Origin: Paratinospora sagittata
Lineage: Eukaryota; Streptophyta; Magnoliopsida; Ranunculales; Menispermaceae
Assembly (NCBI GenBank): GCA_035771175.1
Contig: CM069607.1
Span: 11,528,501-11,592,500, forward strand
Reading direction: 5' to 3'
Length of the DNA: 64,000 nucleotides
In this document: one piece after another, positions 1 to 11,870 of the stretch
How the letters are laid out: every line of letters starts with the position of its first letter
Position numbering within the stretch: position 1 is the first letter of the stretch
Translations under genes and position numbers: made by a program
The notes under the pieces: model-generated
The model's input: only the letters and a program-made list of their open reading frames with translations
Told to the model about the DNA's origin: nothing
Databases searched by the model: none

Positions 1-2477
1 TATTTAAAGGAAGCTTGTAACAGAGCTCATTTCGACATAAGAAAGGTATCTATTATAGTTGACATGTTTATTCATAGTACTTTAATTCATTTGCTAGATG
101 AAGTACCTCCACGTGTTGGGATTATAATGGGTTCGGATTCTGATCTTCCAATCATGAAGGATGCTGTAAAGGTTTTGGATAACTTTGGTGTGCCTAATGA
201 GGTAACAATACAAGTTTATCTTATGTTGAATGAAATTTCATTCATGTGCTGTTAGAACTTCATCATATGTTCCATCAACATGTGCTCTAAAACACTAAAT
301 TTTCAGGTTAGAATAGTTTCAGCTCATCGGACTCCGGAACTGATGTATTCTTATGCTGCTTCTGCTTTGAAGCGGGGCATTCAAATCATTATTGCTGGTG
401 CTGGTGGTGCAGCCCACCTGCCAGGTTAGTTCAGTTCAGACACTGTAGATTATGTGTATTTGAATGTATTCTTGATCTCCACTGGAGTAAGCTTTGAGTT
501 TTGTCTTTTAGGTATGGTGGCTGCTATCACTCCCTTACCTGTTATTGGTGTCCCAGTACGCGCGTCTTCATTGGATGGACTTGACTCCCTCTTATCTATT
601 GTCCAGGTATTTATTATTATTATTATTATTCTAAATATATCATCCTCTCTGAATGCTACATTGTTGGGGCATAAATCAACTTTCTTGGAAGGGTGGAAGT
701 AGGGAAAGTTTGGCTTCTCTAGTTTGTGGGAATTGATGGAAAAGAGGTAGGTCCTTCCTCCATTGAGGACGATTTCAAGGTTTCAGATACATAGTTGTCA
801 AGGATCAAAAACTCATCTCTGCCCTGAACTTCTATTACTTAAATTTATAATTAATTAAGAAAAGTTCAATTCAACTTGGTGAGTTTTCACAAAAGATTCA
901 CCAATTTTGTTATCAAGAGAAAATTCTTCACTAAATATTTGTTTAGTTATTCTAATTATCAAAAAATATTGTCAGACATATTGACACAAACATAATTATG
1001 TACTTATAACACATGAAAGTATATGTAAGTAGTTTGAATTTGTTTCATGACATCATCAATGCTTAATGTGTCTTGTGTGTATAATGAATTATTCCCTTGT
1101 ACTTTCTTTCTGTTTTATTTTCAGAGTTCTATTTAGTTTCCAGACTAACTTGTTAGTATTTAGATTTATACACAATTACATACTTAAAAACTAATTTGTT
1201 TGTATTTCATTATTAATAACATAAATATATAATAAGAAAAAAGAACTTCATAGCTTATTAATTAATTTTTAAAATTAAACTTTAATTTTTTTTAAAATTT
1301 TCTTGAATTTCTCTTAAATTTTTAGTTTGTTTTCAAATCATTTAGAATTTTGTATTTTTTTAACGTAATTTGTAATTCAAACACGAAAAAATCAAGAAAA
1401 AGTTCTTTTAAAAATTGTCAAATTAATTTGTTTTTTCATTCCTTGCTGGTTGGTGAGGAGATTTTGTAGAAACAAAAGTGAAAGAGTAAACCAACTTAGA
1501 GATAGGGACGCCAATATCCATGAATAAGATATCTGAGGCCCTATGACTATTGAATGTATTTCCATGCGGTGGAGAATACACTGCTATAGTTTGATGATCA
1601 TTGAAGGAGTATAGGATCCGTCATCAATTTAGATGCTCACACTCCACCACAAAATGGAGTGTCGAAAGGAATAACAGACGCTTGGGTGAAACTTGTCTGA
1701 GTATGATGCATGCAAAGTATGTGCAACTGCAAGTTGTTCCGAGTGTATGGCAACTGCAGTGCATGTTATGAACAGACTGCTCCAAGCAAAATTATGTTTC
1801 TGCTCTCCTTAACAAGTTTGTACAACAGAAAGCCCAGAGTCTCATTTTAAAATCCATTAGCTTGATAATGATTTAGTGACAATTCTTCTCAAACCAAAAT
1901 AATCGATCACATCAATTGAATTTTGAAAACTAGATTCTTGTAACATTATTTTTTTAGAAGAAAATTTTTTCTTCCAGTTCTAATGTGGCATTTTATCTTG
2001 TCCTATTGTAGCTGTGCGGAATCCATTCAAAGTTTGTTTTGTCATTTCTTCTTCATTTCTTCATATTTCAGTAATAAGGATTGACCTTTTCTTTTTGACA
2101 TTAAATCCATATCATACAGTCATATCAGCACCTCCATTTACACTGTTTTATTATTAATGCAGATGCCAAGAGGTGTTCCTGTTGCAACAGTTGCTATAAA
2201 TAATGCAACAAATGCAGGATTGTTGGCAGTCAGAATGTTGGGTATAGTGGATGCTGACTTGCAGGCAAGGTTAGACCCCATTCTTTCCCTCTTTCTTTCT
2301 TTTTTTTGCCTTCATTTGCAATATTTTTTGCTGTTTTGAATGATTTATTCACTTGTATCATGGTTTATTTTTTATATATATAGGACAATCCAATACCAAG
2401 AAGATGTCAGGGATGGCGTTTTGCAGAAAGCAGAGAAACTAGAAAAACTTGGTTGGGAAGGATACTCCAATGCATGA
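1..2477 (+). CDS. PURE: Phosphoribosylaminoimidazole carboxylase, PurE-domain 3' exons (partial)
   Basis: Catalytic PurE half of AIR carboxylase, the de novo purine step that carboxylates 5-aminoimidazole ribonucleotide; in plants PurK and PurE are fused and the enzyme is plastidial. Exons read as 1-201, 307-424, 512-606, 2163-2269 and 2384-2477, with GT-AG borders and consistent phase; the 5' part lies outside the window. Visible motifs are [11 protein letters not shown] (nucleotide/CO2-binding loop), [22 protein letters not shown] and [21 protein letters not shown], ending in [13 protein letters not shown] and a TGA. These match the PurE family closely, so identity is secure. Intron 3 (607-2162) is unusually long and contains a decayed copia fragment. 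One oddity: a possible mini-intron at 46-97 would break phase, so 1-201 is given as one open exon. No PurK residues are in the window. Confidence 0.93.
1560..1805 (+). mobile_element. Decayed Ty1/copia integrase relic inside PURE intron 3
   Basis: Broken frames read GGEYT, then RHQF, then HTPPQNGV, then VERNNRRL and [12 protein letters not shown]. This is the order seen in the copia integrase core and its C-terminal side (NGGEY, TPQQNGVVERKNR, MLHAKN). Stops and at least one indel separate the pieces. No LTRs are recognisable, so it is an old fragment fixed in an intron, in the same orientation as the host gene. The limits are approximate. Confidence 0.6.
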
Positions 2478-5265
2478 TGATAAACATGGTCACTCTATTT
2501 ATTTCCAACTTGTTTCAACTGTTTGCTTCTCATATTCTTCTCAATGTTATCTTTACATTTAGAGCTCCCCAGGGATAGTGATTTAAAGGTGGTTTCCATT
2601 TAGGTACCATTGTACGAGATTACTTAAATGCAAATGAAACAGATGAAGAACCAAACTTCATCCATATACCCATATCAGTGAAATCAACACTGACACAAGT
2701 AAAATAGGCTATACCATTTTTTGTCTGAAAAACTGACATTTTTTTCCACCATTTTTTTTTTTTTTGTACCAGTTCAGAAATTTTAAATGAGTACCGTGTA
2801 CAAGTTCAACAATTATTGAGAATATTTCAGCAACTTGTAACTGTGGATTCAATGGAGACCCGGTTGTGTTGCATTTCAGCTCCTTGATTATCATTTTGTT
2901 TGCCCGTTCTCATTGAAGGAAGTTATTCCTCCTTGAAAACTTGTGGGAATGCTTATTTGCTAAGTTGTTCCTGGCAGATGATTTCAAAACCCTTTTTGTT
3001 GTTTGTTTTGGATGGCTGGGAGAGGGAGGAAGAGGTAGGGACCAAGTTGTGCAATGGTCTCTTTTTTTATTATTTTTTCTTTAAACAAAGAAATAGCCAA
3101 AGGAGTAGGCTTTCTTTCCCTTGCTGTTATTGTTGGTTAGAAGGCTAGTTCTAGTAGAAACTTAAAATTAGAGATTTATTGTTGATCAGAGGGATTTGCA
3201 GAAACGTTTAGAACATCAATTTCTTGCTTTAGGCATCAATAGATATCATATAGTTCAAGCATTTGAGAACATAATTTGACCTGCAAGCCTCCTGAGATTT
3301 ACTGTGTCGGTTATGCAATGTTATTTTTATTTTTTTAACCTTATTCATGTTAACTGAAGTAGCCAGCATATTGGGGCGCCACAACTATGTTTGTTGAAAG
3401 ATCTGATCTCTTGCATAGTTGGGGAGGTGCCTTAATTACTAGAGCACTTGTGGCTGTTGTTCTGTACTTAAAGATCATTGCTGACTTGGGTCTTTGTAGC
3501 CAGTAAAGCTGGAAATCAGCATCATTCTAATAAGCACTTGACTACATCTTAATTCGTCAAAGACTGAAGTCATTTTTTTTATTGAATTTTTCAACTTTGT
3601 ATTTTGCAGCCATATTAACTATCAACTCTTGTCACGTGCATTCTTGGATGTACTTGTTGCGGCAACGAAGAAAAAAAAAAAAACTCTTGGTTTCTAGGTC
3701 CTGTACTTGACTTCTCTTTTTCTTTTCTTTTTTCTTTTTTTTTTTTTTCTAAATAATCCACAATCTTTACAACCAAATGCAAAATCAATGATGCGCGGTA
3801 TCGATTCTCCTACCACACATCAACACTGCTCGACTCTTCTATCACGCACAAGCCCAAGTAATCAGCATGTGTTTGCAAATTTACGAGAACTTAGCTCTTA
3901 GCTTTGATACCTATTTGTTAGGTTAGTCTAGATTTTTATTAGTATTAATATTATTTTTAATTTAACTACTTTTAGGCTTAGAAATAGAGTTTTATTTCGA
4001 AAGGCCTCAGTAATAATAATGGTAAGATTGTAACTTATATTTTATATTATGAACTTGTTCATATTTAATGTGAGATTATTATTTTAGGTCATACATACCC
4101 AACATTATGCACGTGACGAGAAACGTTAATGTTAATGTTCATTCAATATACATAATTGAGCCTCTACTTATATAAGTAGCTTTTAAATTCAATAGTTTAT
4201 AACACGCCCTAATGTATTGACTTGAGAACTCATCAAGCACACAAGGGGAAGGTTACTACAAGTTAATTTTTCCCAAGTCCTTAAAAGCCTAATTAAATTA
4301 TGATTGATGATCCACTGCCAAGGCTTCAATTGTTGACTCTCTGATGATCAATTACTTCATTGACTTCCCAACACTAGGTGTATTTGTCTCTATACTTCAT
4401 TTTACAACTTTGTTGTGACTTGACTATTTGGTAAGAAGTTACCAGGGCTTAGCTAGTCATTGTGACCCTTGTAACAAATATTCATTAGGAAAATGATGAC
4501 GGTACTCAGTTATTAAATTCAACTGATGTATTCCTACCACCAAGTCCCTTAAGTTAATCTTAGAGCCACATGTACGTATTAAATAACTCTAAGATGATTT
4601 AAGGGATTTAGTAATGGTATACTGTATACCAACTAATTTTAACCACTCAGTCCCCCTCTAACACCATCCCATAAGGAAAAGACCTAATTAAGTTGCAGAA
4701 ATGCTCCACACATGTTTGGACCTTTATCATTAGTACACTAAATTTTTTTTTTTTTTTTTTGGCGGGGGGGGGATTAATAGATGTAAGTACGTATTTCTAT
4801 AAATGGATACTCTATTTCCTAAGAATTTTAGAAAGTCTTTCACTTGCATCTTACTACAATAGGCATGCCCTTGTTTAATAACCATGATGAGTACTGAATC
4901 TAATATTAGTCTCCATGATCAATTCAATACATACATACATTATATATATATATATGTGTGTGTGTGTGGTTATGATCTTTTTCTTTATTAATATATAATA
5001 AAGATATCTAGTTTTGTCTCATGTAAGTTGATATAATTAATAAAATAACTCAATATATAAAACGGATTAATTGATGTATAGCTTTTGTCTTTTTAAATGA
5101 CCAAATATTTGTGCCTTATTCTGTTTATAAGTACTGAATCATTTTAAAATCCGGAACTAATCATTATAAAGTTTTGTATGTACTTCACTTAAATGTCATA
5201 AGCCTAGCTAGTTGCTTTTAAATCCATCCTTAACTACTATGAGGGCAAGTAACTAAGCTTTAAAC
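2478..5265. other. Non-coding stretch downstream of PURE
   Basis: The first few hundred bases are probably PURE 3' UTR. After that the sequence is AT-rich with homopolymer T and A runs (around 2750, 3670, 3740, 4745) and a short TA/TG microsatellite near 4945-4967. The open frames here are short, start in homopolymers and resemble no family I recognise. I see no conserved exon, RNA gene or clear transposon end. Confidence 0.5.
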
Positions 5266-5279
5266 GACCTGTCACTCAT

Positions 5280-5479
5280 CGGTTGGTTCAGTGGTCCGAG
5301 GGCCGAATCCGAGGGGAGGTTGAGAGACTCGGTTACAAGTTCGAGGCCCCCATTGCCAAACTGTGGTTGGAAGGGATGTTCAGGATTCTACAAATTCTCG
5401 AGTCCGATGGAATAGTCACGCCCCGAAGGAGAGGAGGACGCCATCGGATGCCGGAATCCTGGTTAAGAAAAAAACAAAT
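5280..5479 (+). mobile_element. tRNA-derived SINE with 14-bp target-site duplication
   Basis: A roughly 200-bp island, much richer in GC than its surroundings. It starts with an RNA polymerase III A-box-like GGTTGGTTCAGTGGT (5281-5295) and has a B-box-like AAGTTCGAGGCC about 40 bases further on, the layout of a tRNA-derived SINE head. It ends in an A-rich tail (AAGAAAAAAACAAA). Flanks repeat GACCTGTCACTCAT (5266-5279) and GATCTGCCACTCAT (5480-5493), a 14-bp TSD with two C/T differences. It encodes nothing; the open frame through it is incidental. The SINE family was not identified. Confidence 0.75.
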
Positions 5480-6386
5480 GATCTGCCACTCATATATAAA
5501 TAACAAACAAAGAATTTCTTAACTGCTATTCAAATCATTATTTGTAAGGTTTTATAGGCATATTATCTCTTTATGATTATGGAGATCATTTTTGCAAAAA
5601 GAAAAAGAAAAAGAAATCGGCACCGCACCAGCTTGCATCTTAACTATATATGAAAAATGCATATATTATCTTGGATTTACAAAATAATAATTAGTTCTTG
5701 TTAGGCAAATAATTAGATATCAATTATTTTTTTGACAAATGTAAGATAAGACTATCAAATTTCTTTTCTTTTTCTTTTTTGAGTGGAGAAATGATACTAC
5801 GTACTATCAATTTCAAACAATAATTATCCTTGAAATTGCTTAATTAATTAATATTGCAATTACCATGTCACTTAGCAAATGATGAGTAGTATTCAATGCG
5901 TTTGACAATGAAGTCCGAATTGAATCATTTAATTAAAAGGCTGATATATAAAAACTCTCTAAATCTTACACATATATGTTCAACTATTGGATTAGCTAAG
6001 GGTTGAACCCTTAATTAACTTAACTCGATGGTTTAACATGTAGAATTAATGCAATATTCTTTGAGGATCAAGGGTTAAAATATAAGTAAATGATTATCAA
6101 TTAAAAAGATTTACAAATAAAGAAAAAAAAAATCTATTGACTACTTCAACATAATAATAAATGTAACATATGTATAATGCAAGTATGAAACATATTGAAA
6201 TTAAGCTGCAAATGAGAAAAGGATATACACGTAGTTGCAGCGTGTCTCAACATTTGATTCTTTCGTCCGTCGTCAAATTCAATGAATTGGATCACATTAA
6301 TTTATTGAAACAAGAAGCAAAGTGAAAGATTTTCTTGCGTACCGTTCAGTCATTAATAACATGAAAGAAATTTGAATATAGTTTCC

Positions 6387-6399
6387 TATATATATATAA
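6387..6399 (+). promoter_or_regulatory. TATA-rich element upstream of the CTNIP-like gene
   Basis: TATATATATATAA lies about 80 bases upstream of the ATG at 6478, a reasonable TATA position for a short 5' UTR. In this AT-rich region such runs are also common by chance. Confidence 0.3.
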
Positions 6400-6477
6400 T
6401 CAGCTTTAAGATCGAGGTTGCAATTGCATGACCAGCTTCACGCGTTAATTCTATAGAATATTACTCGAAGGAGTGAG

Positions 6478-6712
6478 ATGGAGTTGCGTGGTAATTGGAG
6501 GAAGCTCTTGATCTTGGGTGGTAATATTATTAATTAATTTCTCACAAGCAAGTCCTTTGGAAGGTGAAGAGCATAAACCAGTTGTTGTTGTTGAATCTGA
6601 TGACGTGAAGAGAGGCAGTATAGGTATAGCGCCACCTTCATCAGCATCACCTTCCCCTTGCACTTACATCCCAAGAAATGGAGGTGGTCATCAATGCCGC
6701 CTGCATGGATGA
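6478..6712 (+). pseudogene. CTNIP-like secreted peptide precursor, frameshifted in the signal peptide
   Basis: ATG at 6478 opens MELRGNWRKLLILGG, the basic and hydrophobic start of a signal peptide, but that frame stops after 19 codons. From about 6518 the next frame continues VVILLINFSQASPLEG, the expected remainder of the hydrophobic core and a cleavage site after SQA, and runs to a TGA at 6710. The acidic pro-region follows, then the C-terminus SPSPCTYIPRNGGGHQC. That end matches the other peptide gene in this window (CTNIPGNGGPSC), so both belong to the CTNIP/SCREW phytocytokine type, known to signal through the receptor kinase HSL3/NUT. The break needs a one-base gain or two-base loss near 6510-6520. 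It could be a pseudogene, an assembly error or an allelic lesion. The rest of the frame is intact. Confidence 0.6.
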
Positions 6713-9569
6713 ACTTCTATGTTAATTAATCTTCCACTACCAACTATATATATACTTTGGTGACATGTACAACCTTGTAGCTTTGTCTTTCACATTTTTT
6801 TTTTTTAATATGTTTTACAAAAAAATTAAAACAACTACAAATCTGACGTAAAAAGCTTCTACATCATATTTATAGCAATTGGTGTGTAATTTTTAATAGT
6901 TAACTATGACTTTTCTCATATAATATATGCATCTTGTGTTGTACGTATTGAATACTTTTGGTGTGTATGCAAAAGTATGATGGTATTACCACGAGGAAGT
7001 ATGATGGTATTACCGTATTAGATGATTGATAAGTGAGAAATCCTATATAATGGTGATAGCTAAAAGAAATTTAAATTAACTGCTTGTTGGATTTCATGCA
7101 TGCTAACTTGAATTAGTGATATCTAGGTGACTAGATGACTATTAGGTGCCTATCAACTAGATTTTGGTAACATAATTTGTATGCTCCTAGCTAGGTTCCC
7201 AACGTAAGCATGATCGAGGCAATTAACTAAGTTAGGGAGATAGGAGATTGGATATATAATCATTTAGTACTCGATTGTATATAACAATTGTTATATACGA
7301 GGCAATTGATTTCATGATCGAGGCAATATGTTTTTTTTTTTTTTTTTCATTTAATTGAAGATAAGAAAGGGTGGTAATTAAAAAACTATGGTGAAAGTAG
7401 TGTAATAATTTGTATATTTTAGAGTGATTGATTCTATCATTTAAACTCACATATCTAATTATAATATGTTTTACAAATTATGTTGCTCTAAAATTCATGC
7501 ATTAATGTTATATTTATGTACCTTTGAATCGTGAAATGGAGTTGTTGTCAACATTGTTAATGATAACATGTTAATCACGGGCTTATTAATTTTGTAAATG
7601 AGTACTTGTTTCCAATGCATCTTGAATAGCTTGAACCAGAGTCAAAATTAAAAATTTATGTTCACTTGAAATTAAAAAGTGACACACTTAACCGAATGGC
7701 AAAACTATATAGTTGACCGATCTATTTGTTAAGTGACCTACTAAATTTAAATAATCGTAACTTTTTTATTTAAATTCTTTTTTGAATGATTCAAAATACA
7801 TTGAAAAGAGAAAGAAAAATTTGTAAAATTCATTTTTGTCAGTTACTATATATTTTGATCATCAATTGTCAACCCAATGGCTGCTAAATGATAAATAAAT
7901 TATTATTTTTTTCTTGTGGTAAATAATGTGTGAAAGATCTTTTTTTTTTTTCTTATGGGGTAAGATTAAAAAAAAATGTATATCAAATGAAAAGGTGTTT
8001 TTTTAATTAGGACTCATTCTCTAATTTATATAAGAGTAGTACCTATACCCTTAATCCACAAAGCTGGAGAAACCAATATCTAAAATTCTCTTATATAAAT
8101 TTACTATTTCAGAGGCATATTATATTATTGCTCAAAGTTGGTGAGTTTGGCCAGGAGAAGCGTACTAGTTTAGGGAACCTCAAAAGATTTGTTATTTTAT
8201 TATTGTTCGTTGTCAATTAAGTTGAGGGAATGAATTTGTTATATATATTGTGACAAGGGTCAACTCCGTCAGGCCAATTTGTCCATCTAAAGGGAACGCC
8301 AACACTCATACATATATAGTTACTGGGAAAGATCAAATTTGCTTTCATCAACAGTTGCAGGTGGAATTAATTAATTATATATATATATATTGAATGCAAA
8401 TTTGTGGAGCACCCACAATATTTGCTCGTCCCTTCTGTCATTTTTTTATATTACCTTTGGAAAACTTTTAAGGAGAGCTACAAATATGATTTCTTTAGCA
8501 TTCATATCATATTTATAATTTTATTAAAAAAAAAATATTATTTTAATATATTAAAGTTAAAAATTAATATAACAGTAATTTATATTAATTGGTACATTAT
8601 ATGATAATGTCTTAGTTCACTAAAGGCTACTGACATAATTCGAACACTAAATTTTGACAGAACAATCCAATCATCGAATTGAACCTGCCCACCTTTGAAG
8701 GCAATTCTTAAGAATTGATTCCCTTCCCTTGTCGTGACTTGGGACGTCTCTCGTGCTCCAGCAATTACGGCACAGAGGATTGGTCTAGATACTCTCAAGC
8801 TTTTTAAGGATTTCTTTTTTTAATTAATTTGTTGTTACTGTATTCTTTATGTTAGAAAAACAGTATTTACATACTCCAACTATACTATCCAAGAAGGACA
8901 TCCATTATTTTTCATAAAAGTTTACTAATATTTAATGAACTCTAGTCAATCAATACCAAAACAATAGGGAAAAAAAATGAGTTTGGGCATTGCACGCCAG
9001 ACTAGTTTAATTGAAAATATTTCCTTTTTTTTTTTGGCCAGTCAATATTAAAGTTTTCAAGGTTTTCAGGTTTGACCTTTCAACATCGCAAGTTTTTAAA
9101 ACAAGGCTCAAACATAAGTTTAGTATTTTATCTACTGGTTTTAATTTCTATAATATTATGAAAAATGAGTTTCGTAGTTGAAGTAATGAGTTGGTAGGCA
9201 ACATCCCACAAAAGTGCATTCCAAGAGGACATGCGCCTCTAAAATAACATTTTAAAAGATTGATACGTATACGATTGGATTTTCGAAATTGCTGGCTAGC
9301 TAGCAGCTGGCTATAAATGAGAAAATGTATACTGATATCATAGTCTTTTACTCTTTTATGCCACCAACTCTGAATTGGTTATTAAGTTATTTAAATAAAT
9401 TAAAAAAGAAAACTTTAGTTTGCAACTTAAAAACTGTTTTCAGTTTTTAAATAGTAAAAAATATCAAAATAGTGTACAAAAATATATTTGATAAAGTAAA
9501 ATTTCAAATTTTCTTTTCAATCTTCCTCTTACAAAAAGTGAAACTTGGAAAATGACATTTTAGTATGGG
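6713..9569. other. AT-rich non-coding stretch
   Basis: Long T and A runs and no convincing coding frame. A less AT-rich island at about 8590-8810 stands out from its surroundings, but I could not assign it. The open frames here are short and family-less. Confidence 0.5.
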
Positions 9570-10770
9570 GTAATCTTGAGGATGGAATGAGAATGAAAAT
9601 TTTAAAGATTCTCTAGAGAAAGTGATTACCTTGAAAAAGTTTTTTTTTCTTTTTAAAAAAAGGCAAAAAGAGAAAAAACAAACTTACACAACTCCAAAAA
9701 ATAAAATTAACCCCTTATTTCACTTATGTTAATATAAATATATTAATATTTTTAAAAAATATATTAATTTTGTTAACTTAATATTAATAATAATATTTTT
9801 TATATTTTTATTAAATATTCATTTTTCATTTAGAAAATTATTTTATTATTATTTTTCATCACAACTAGTTTTATTATTTTTAATAAAAACCAATTTCATT
9901 ATTTTTAATTAAAATATTATTTAAAAATTATTTTTTATTCTAACTTTCTATTATCAATAATACTTTTACATTTTTTTAATATTTATTTTATTATTATTTT
10001 AAAATTATTTTATTATTATTATTTCATCACAAATAATAAAAAACCAATTTTACTATTTTAATTAAAATTAAGTTTATTATTTTCATAAAAATACTTTATT
10101 ATTTAACAATTAATTTTATTCTAACTTTATATAAATAATAATAATTTTTATATTTTTATAAAATATTCATTTTATTATTTTTTTTAAAAATTATTTTACT
10201 ATTATTTTTTCATCACAACTAATTTATTATGTTTAATAAAAAACCAGATTTACTATTTTATAAAAATTGAGTTTACTATTTTAATAAAAAAACAATTTTA
10301 CTATTTTAATAAATTTTATATTTTTCTGAAATATTCATTTTATTATTTTTTAAAAATTATTTTTTCATCACAACTAATTTATTATTTTTAACAAAAAATT
10401 TACTATTTTTTATAAAATTTGAGTGTATTATTTTAATAAAAAAAATTTATTGTTTGAAAATTATATAATATGTTTAATAATAAAATTTAATTATTTATTA
10501 TATTAATAAAATTTAATTTTATTATTTTAATAAAATTCATTTTATTATTTTAATAAAATTAATATTTTATGATAAAAATTATTTGATTATCTAAGATTTT
10601 GATGTGCTATCAACCACAATCATATAATATTCTCAGAAAAGTTGTGTAAAATTCTCGTATATAACTAAACACAATAATATAACATTTTCATCTTCAGATT
10701 CCCATCAATCACTTTCATGAGAATTTGATTCTCATTTCCATGTAAAGATTCTCGCGTACCAAACGCTGCC
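9570..10770. repeat. AT-rich degenerate tandem array bracketed by imperfect inverted repeats
   Basis: Between 9720 and 10570 the sequence repeats phrases such as CATCACAACTA, TTTATTATTTTTAATAAAA and ACCAATTTTATTATT every 100-200 bases, a decayed tandem array. It is bracketed by GGAATGAGAATGAAAATTTT... AGAAAGTGATT on the left (about 9583-9626) and the inverted AATCACTTTCATGAGAATT... TGATTCTCATTTCC on the right (about 10707-10739), followed by TACCAAACGCTGCC, wording typical of non-autonomous DNA transposon ends. No TSD was resolved. Confidence 0.45.
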
Positions 10771-11564
10771 TTAGAGTTTAGGTATACAACTTTATTAATT
10801 TAGGGTGGTAAATTAAAAAATGAATCCTAAAGTACACTTTTTCATCCAGTTTCATAACAAAAAATATGAGTTTATCCTTTAACATATTATTTTGTATTCA
10901 GTAGCCACCAGATTTATAACCGTTGACTAAAAATTAATGGTTCATATTGGACTATCTCGATCTTTTATTGCTCTTTCCAACACCTTTTGAATCGTTTAAT
11001 CATAATTCAAATAAAAAATAAGTATTTAAAGTTATAAATTAATTAACAAATATATTGATCCATTAATTGATTAGTATATTAACCTAACTTATCAATGACT
11101 AATCAATCAAGTAACTGACTGAACAGTCAAACACTAGAAATCTCTTCTTTTAATTGTTTGTATAAGAAACAACAATTCTTAGTTTTATTGCAAACGCATT
11201 AATTAATAGATATTATTACTACTACACAAAAATAAATCAAACATTTACAATTGAATGTACAAAATATACAGCTAGCTTCAAAGCCCGCTTGATCAGTAGA
11301 TGTGAATTAACATAAGCAAAACGATAGCTGTGACTCATGCAGTCTAATCGAAAACGTAACAAATCAAATGCTCCAATTCCTGGATATCGAGTAGAAATTT
11401 TCTGTGCCATGTACTGCAGCAGCAGTGTAAATAAATTGTAATATCTCATCACCTTCATATTGTATTGAATCGCTCGCGAATTGAGACGTGATCCAAATGA
11501 AAATACCTTTCTAAAGGTATAATATATTGAGGTGATGCAGCGTGTTGCATTCATTCATTACGCT

Positions 11565-11798
11565 TTAACCAATTGGGCAACTTGGTCCACCATTGCCTGG
11601 GATGTTGGTGCAACCAGAAGGCCCAGAAACAGGACCAGAGCCCCTTTGAACGGATTGCAATAACGCTAACTTTACTCTTTTAATCCAATCCTCACGTTTA
11701 CCTTCTTCCATCAATACCCTACCAATAGCTTTACGTGGATAGATGCTTAGCAAAAGCACGCAGATCACAATTGCTAACCCGATCCTTCGGAACCCCAT
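11565..11798 (-). CDS. CTNIP/SCREW-type phytocytokine precursor (about 77 aa)
   Basis: Small secreted-peptide precursor. The chosen start (ATG 11798-11796) gives MGFRRIGLAIVICVLLLSIYP, a classical signal peptide with basic residues then a hydrophobic core. The longer frame starts at 11840, but the TATA box at 11861-11868 would put transcription initiation close to that codon, so the internal ATG is preferred. An acidic then basic pro-region follows (MEEGKREDWIKRV), and the C-terminus reads SGPSGCTNIPGNGGPSCPIG. The literal CTNIP motif and the second cysteine are the hallmarks of the CTNIP/SCREW family, reported in Arabidopsis as ligands of the LRR receptor kinase HSL3/NUT in immune and water-loss signalling. 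The two cysteines probably form a disulfide. The gene is single-exon and intact, and it converges on the related broken gene at 6478. Function here is inferred from the motif. Confidence 0.8.
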   Translation of the reverse strand: MGFRRIGLAIVICVLLLSIYPRKAIGRVLMEEGKREDWIKRVKLALLQSVQRGSGPVSGPSGCTNIPGNGGPSCPIG

Positions 11799-11860
11799 CT
11801 GCTTGAATAAATGCCGCAATGAGGAGTTTATGAATGGCACAGCTACCGTTACCTAAAGAG

Positions 11861-11868
11861 TATTTATA
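11861..11868 (-). promoter_or_regulatory. TATA box of the CTNIP gene
   Basis: On the minus strand this reads TATAAATA, 63 bases upstream of the preferred ATG (11798), leaving room for a short 5' UTR. Confidence 0.5.
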
Positions 11869-11870
11869 AG

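Noticed and set aside
2900..3148. 82-aa frame downstream of PURE
   Set aside because: T-rich, no conserved motif, lies in probable 3' UTR or intergenic DNA.
5283..5522. 79-aa open frame
   Set aside because: Lies wholly over the SINE and its TSD; the sequence is explained by a tRNA-derived element.
8580..8798. 72-aa minus-strand frame in a less AT-rich island
   Set aside because: I considered an organellar insertion or SINE but could not identify either; no TSD or domain seen.
11237..11554. 105-aa minus-strand frame just downstream of the CTNIP gene
   Set aside because: Most likely 3' UTR sequence; no signal peptide, domain or homology recognised.
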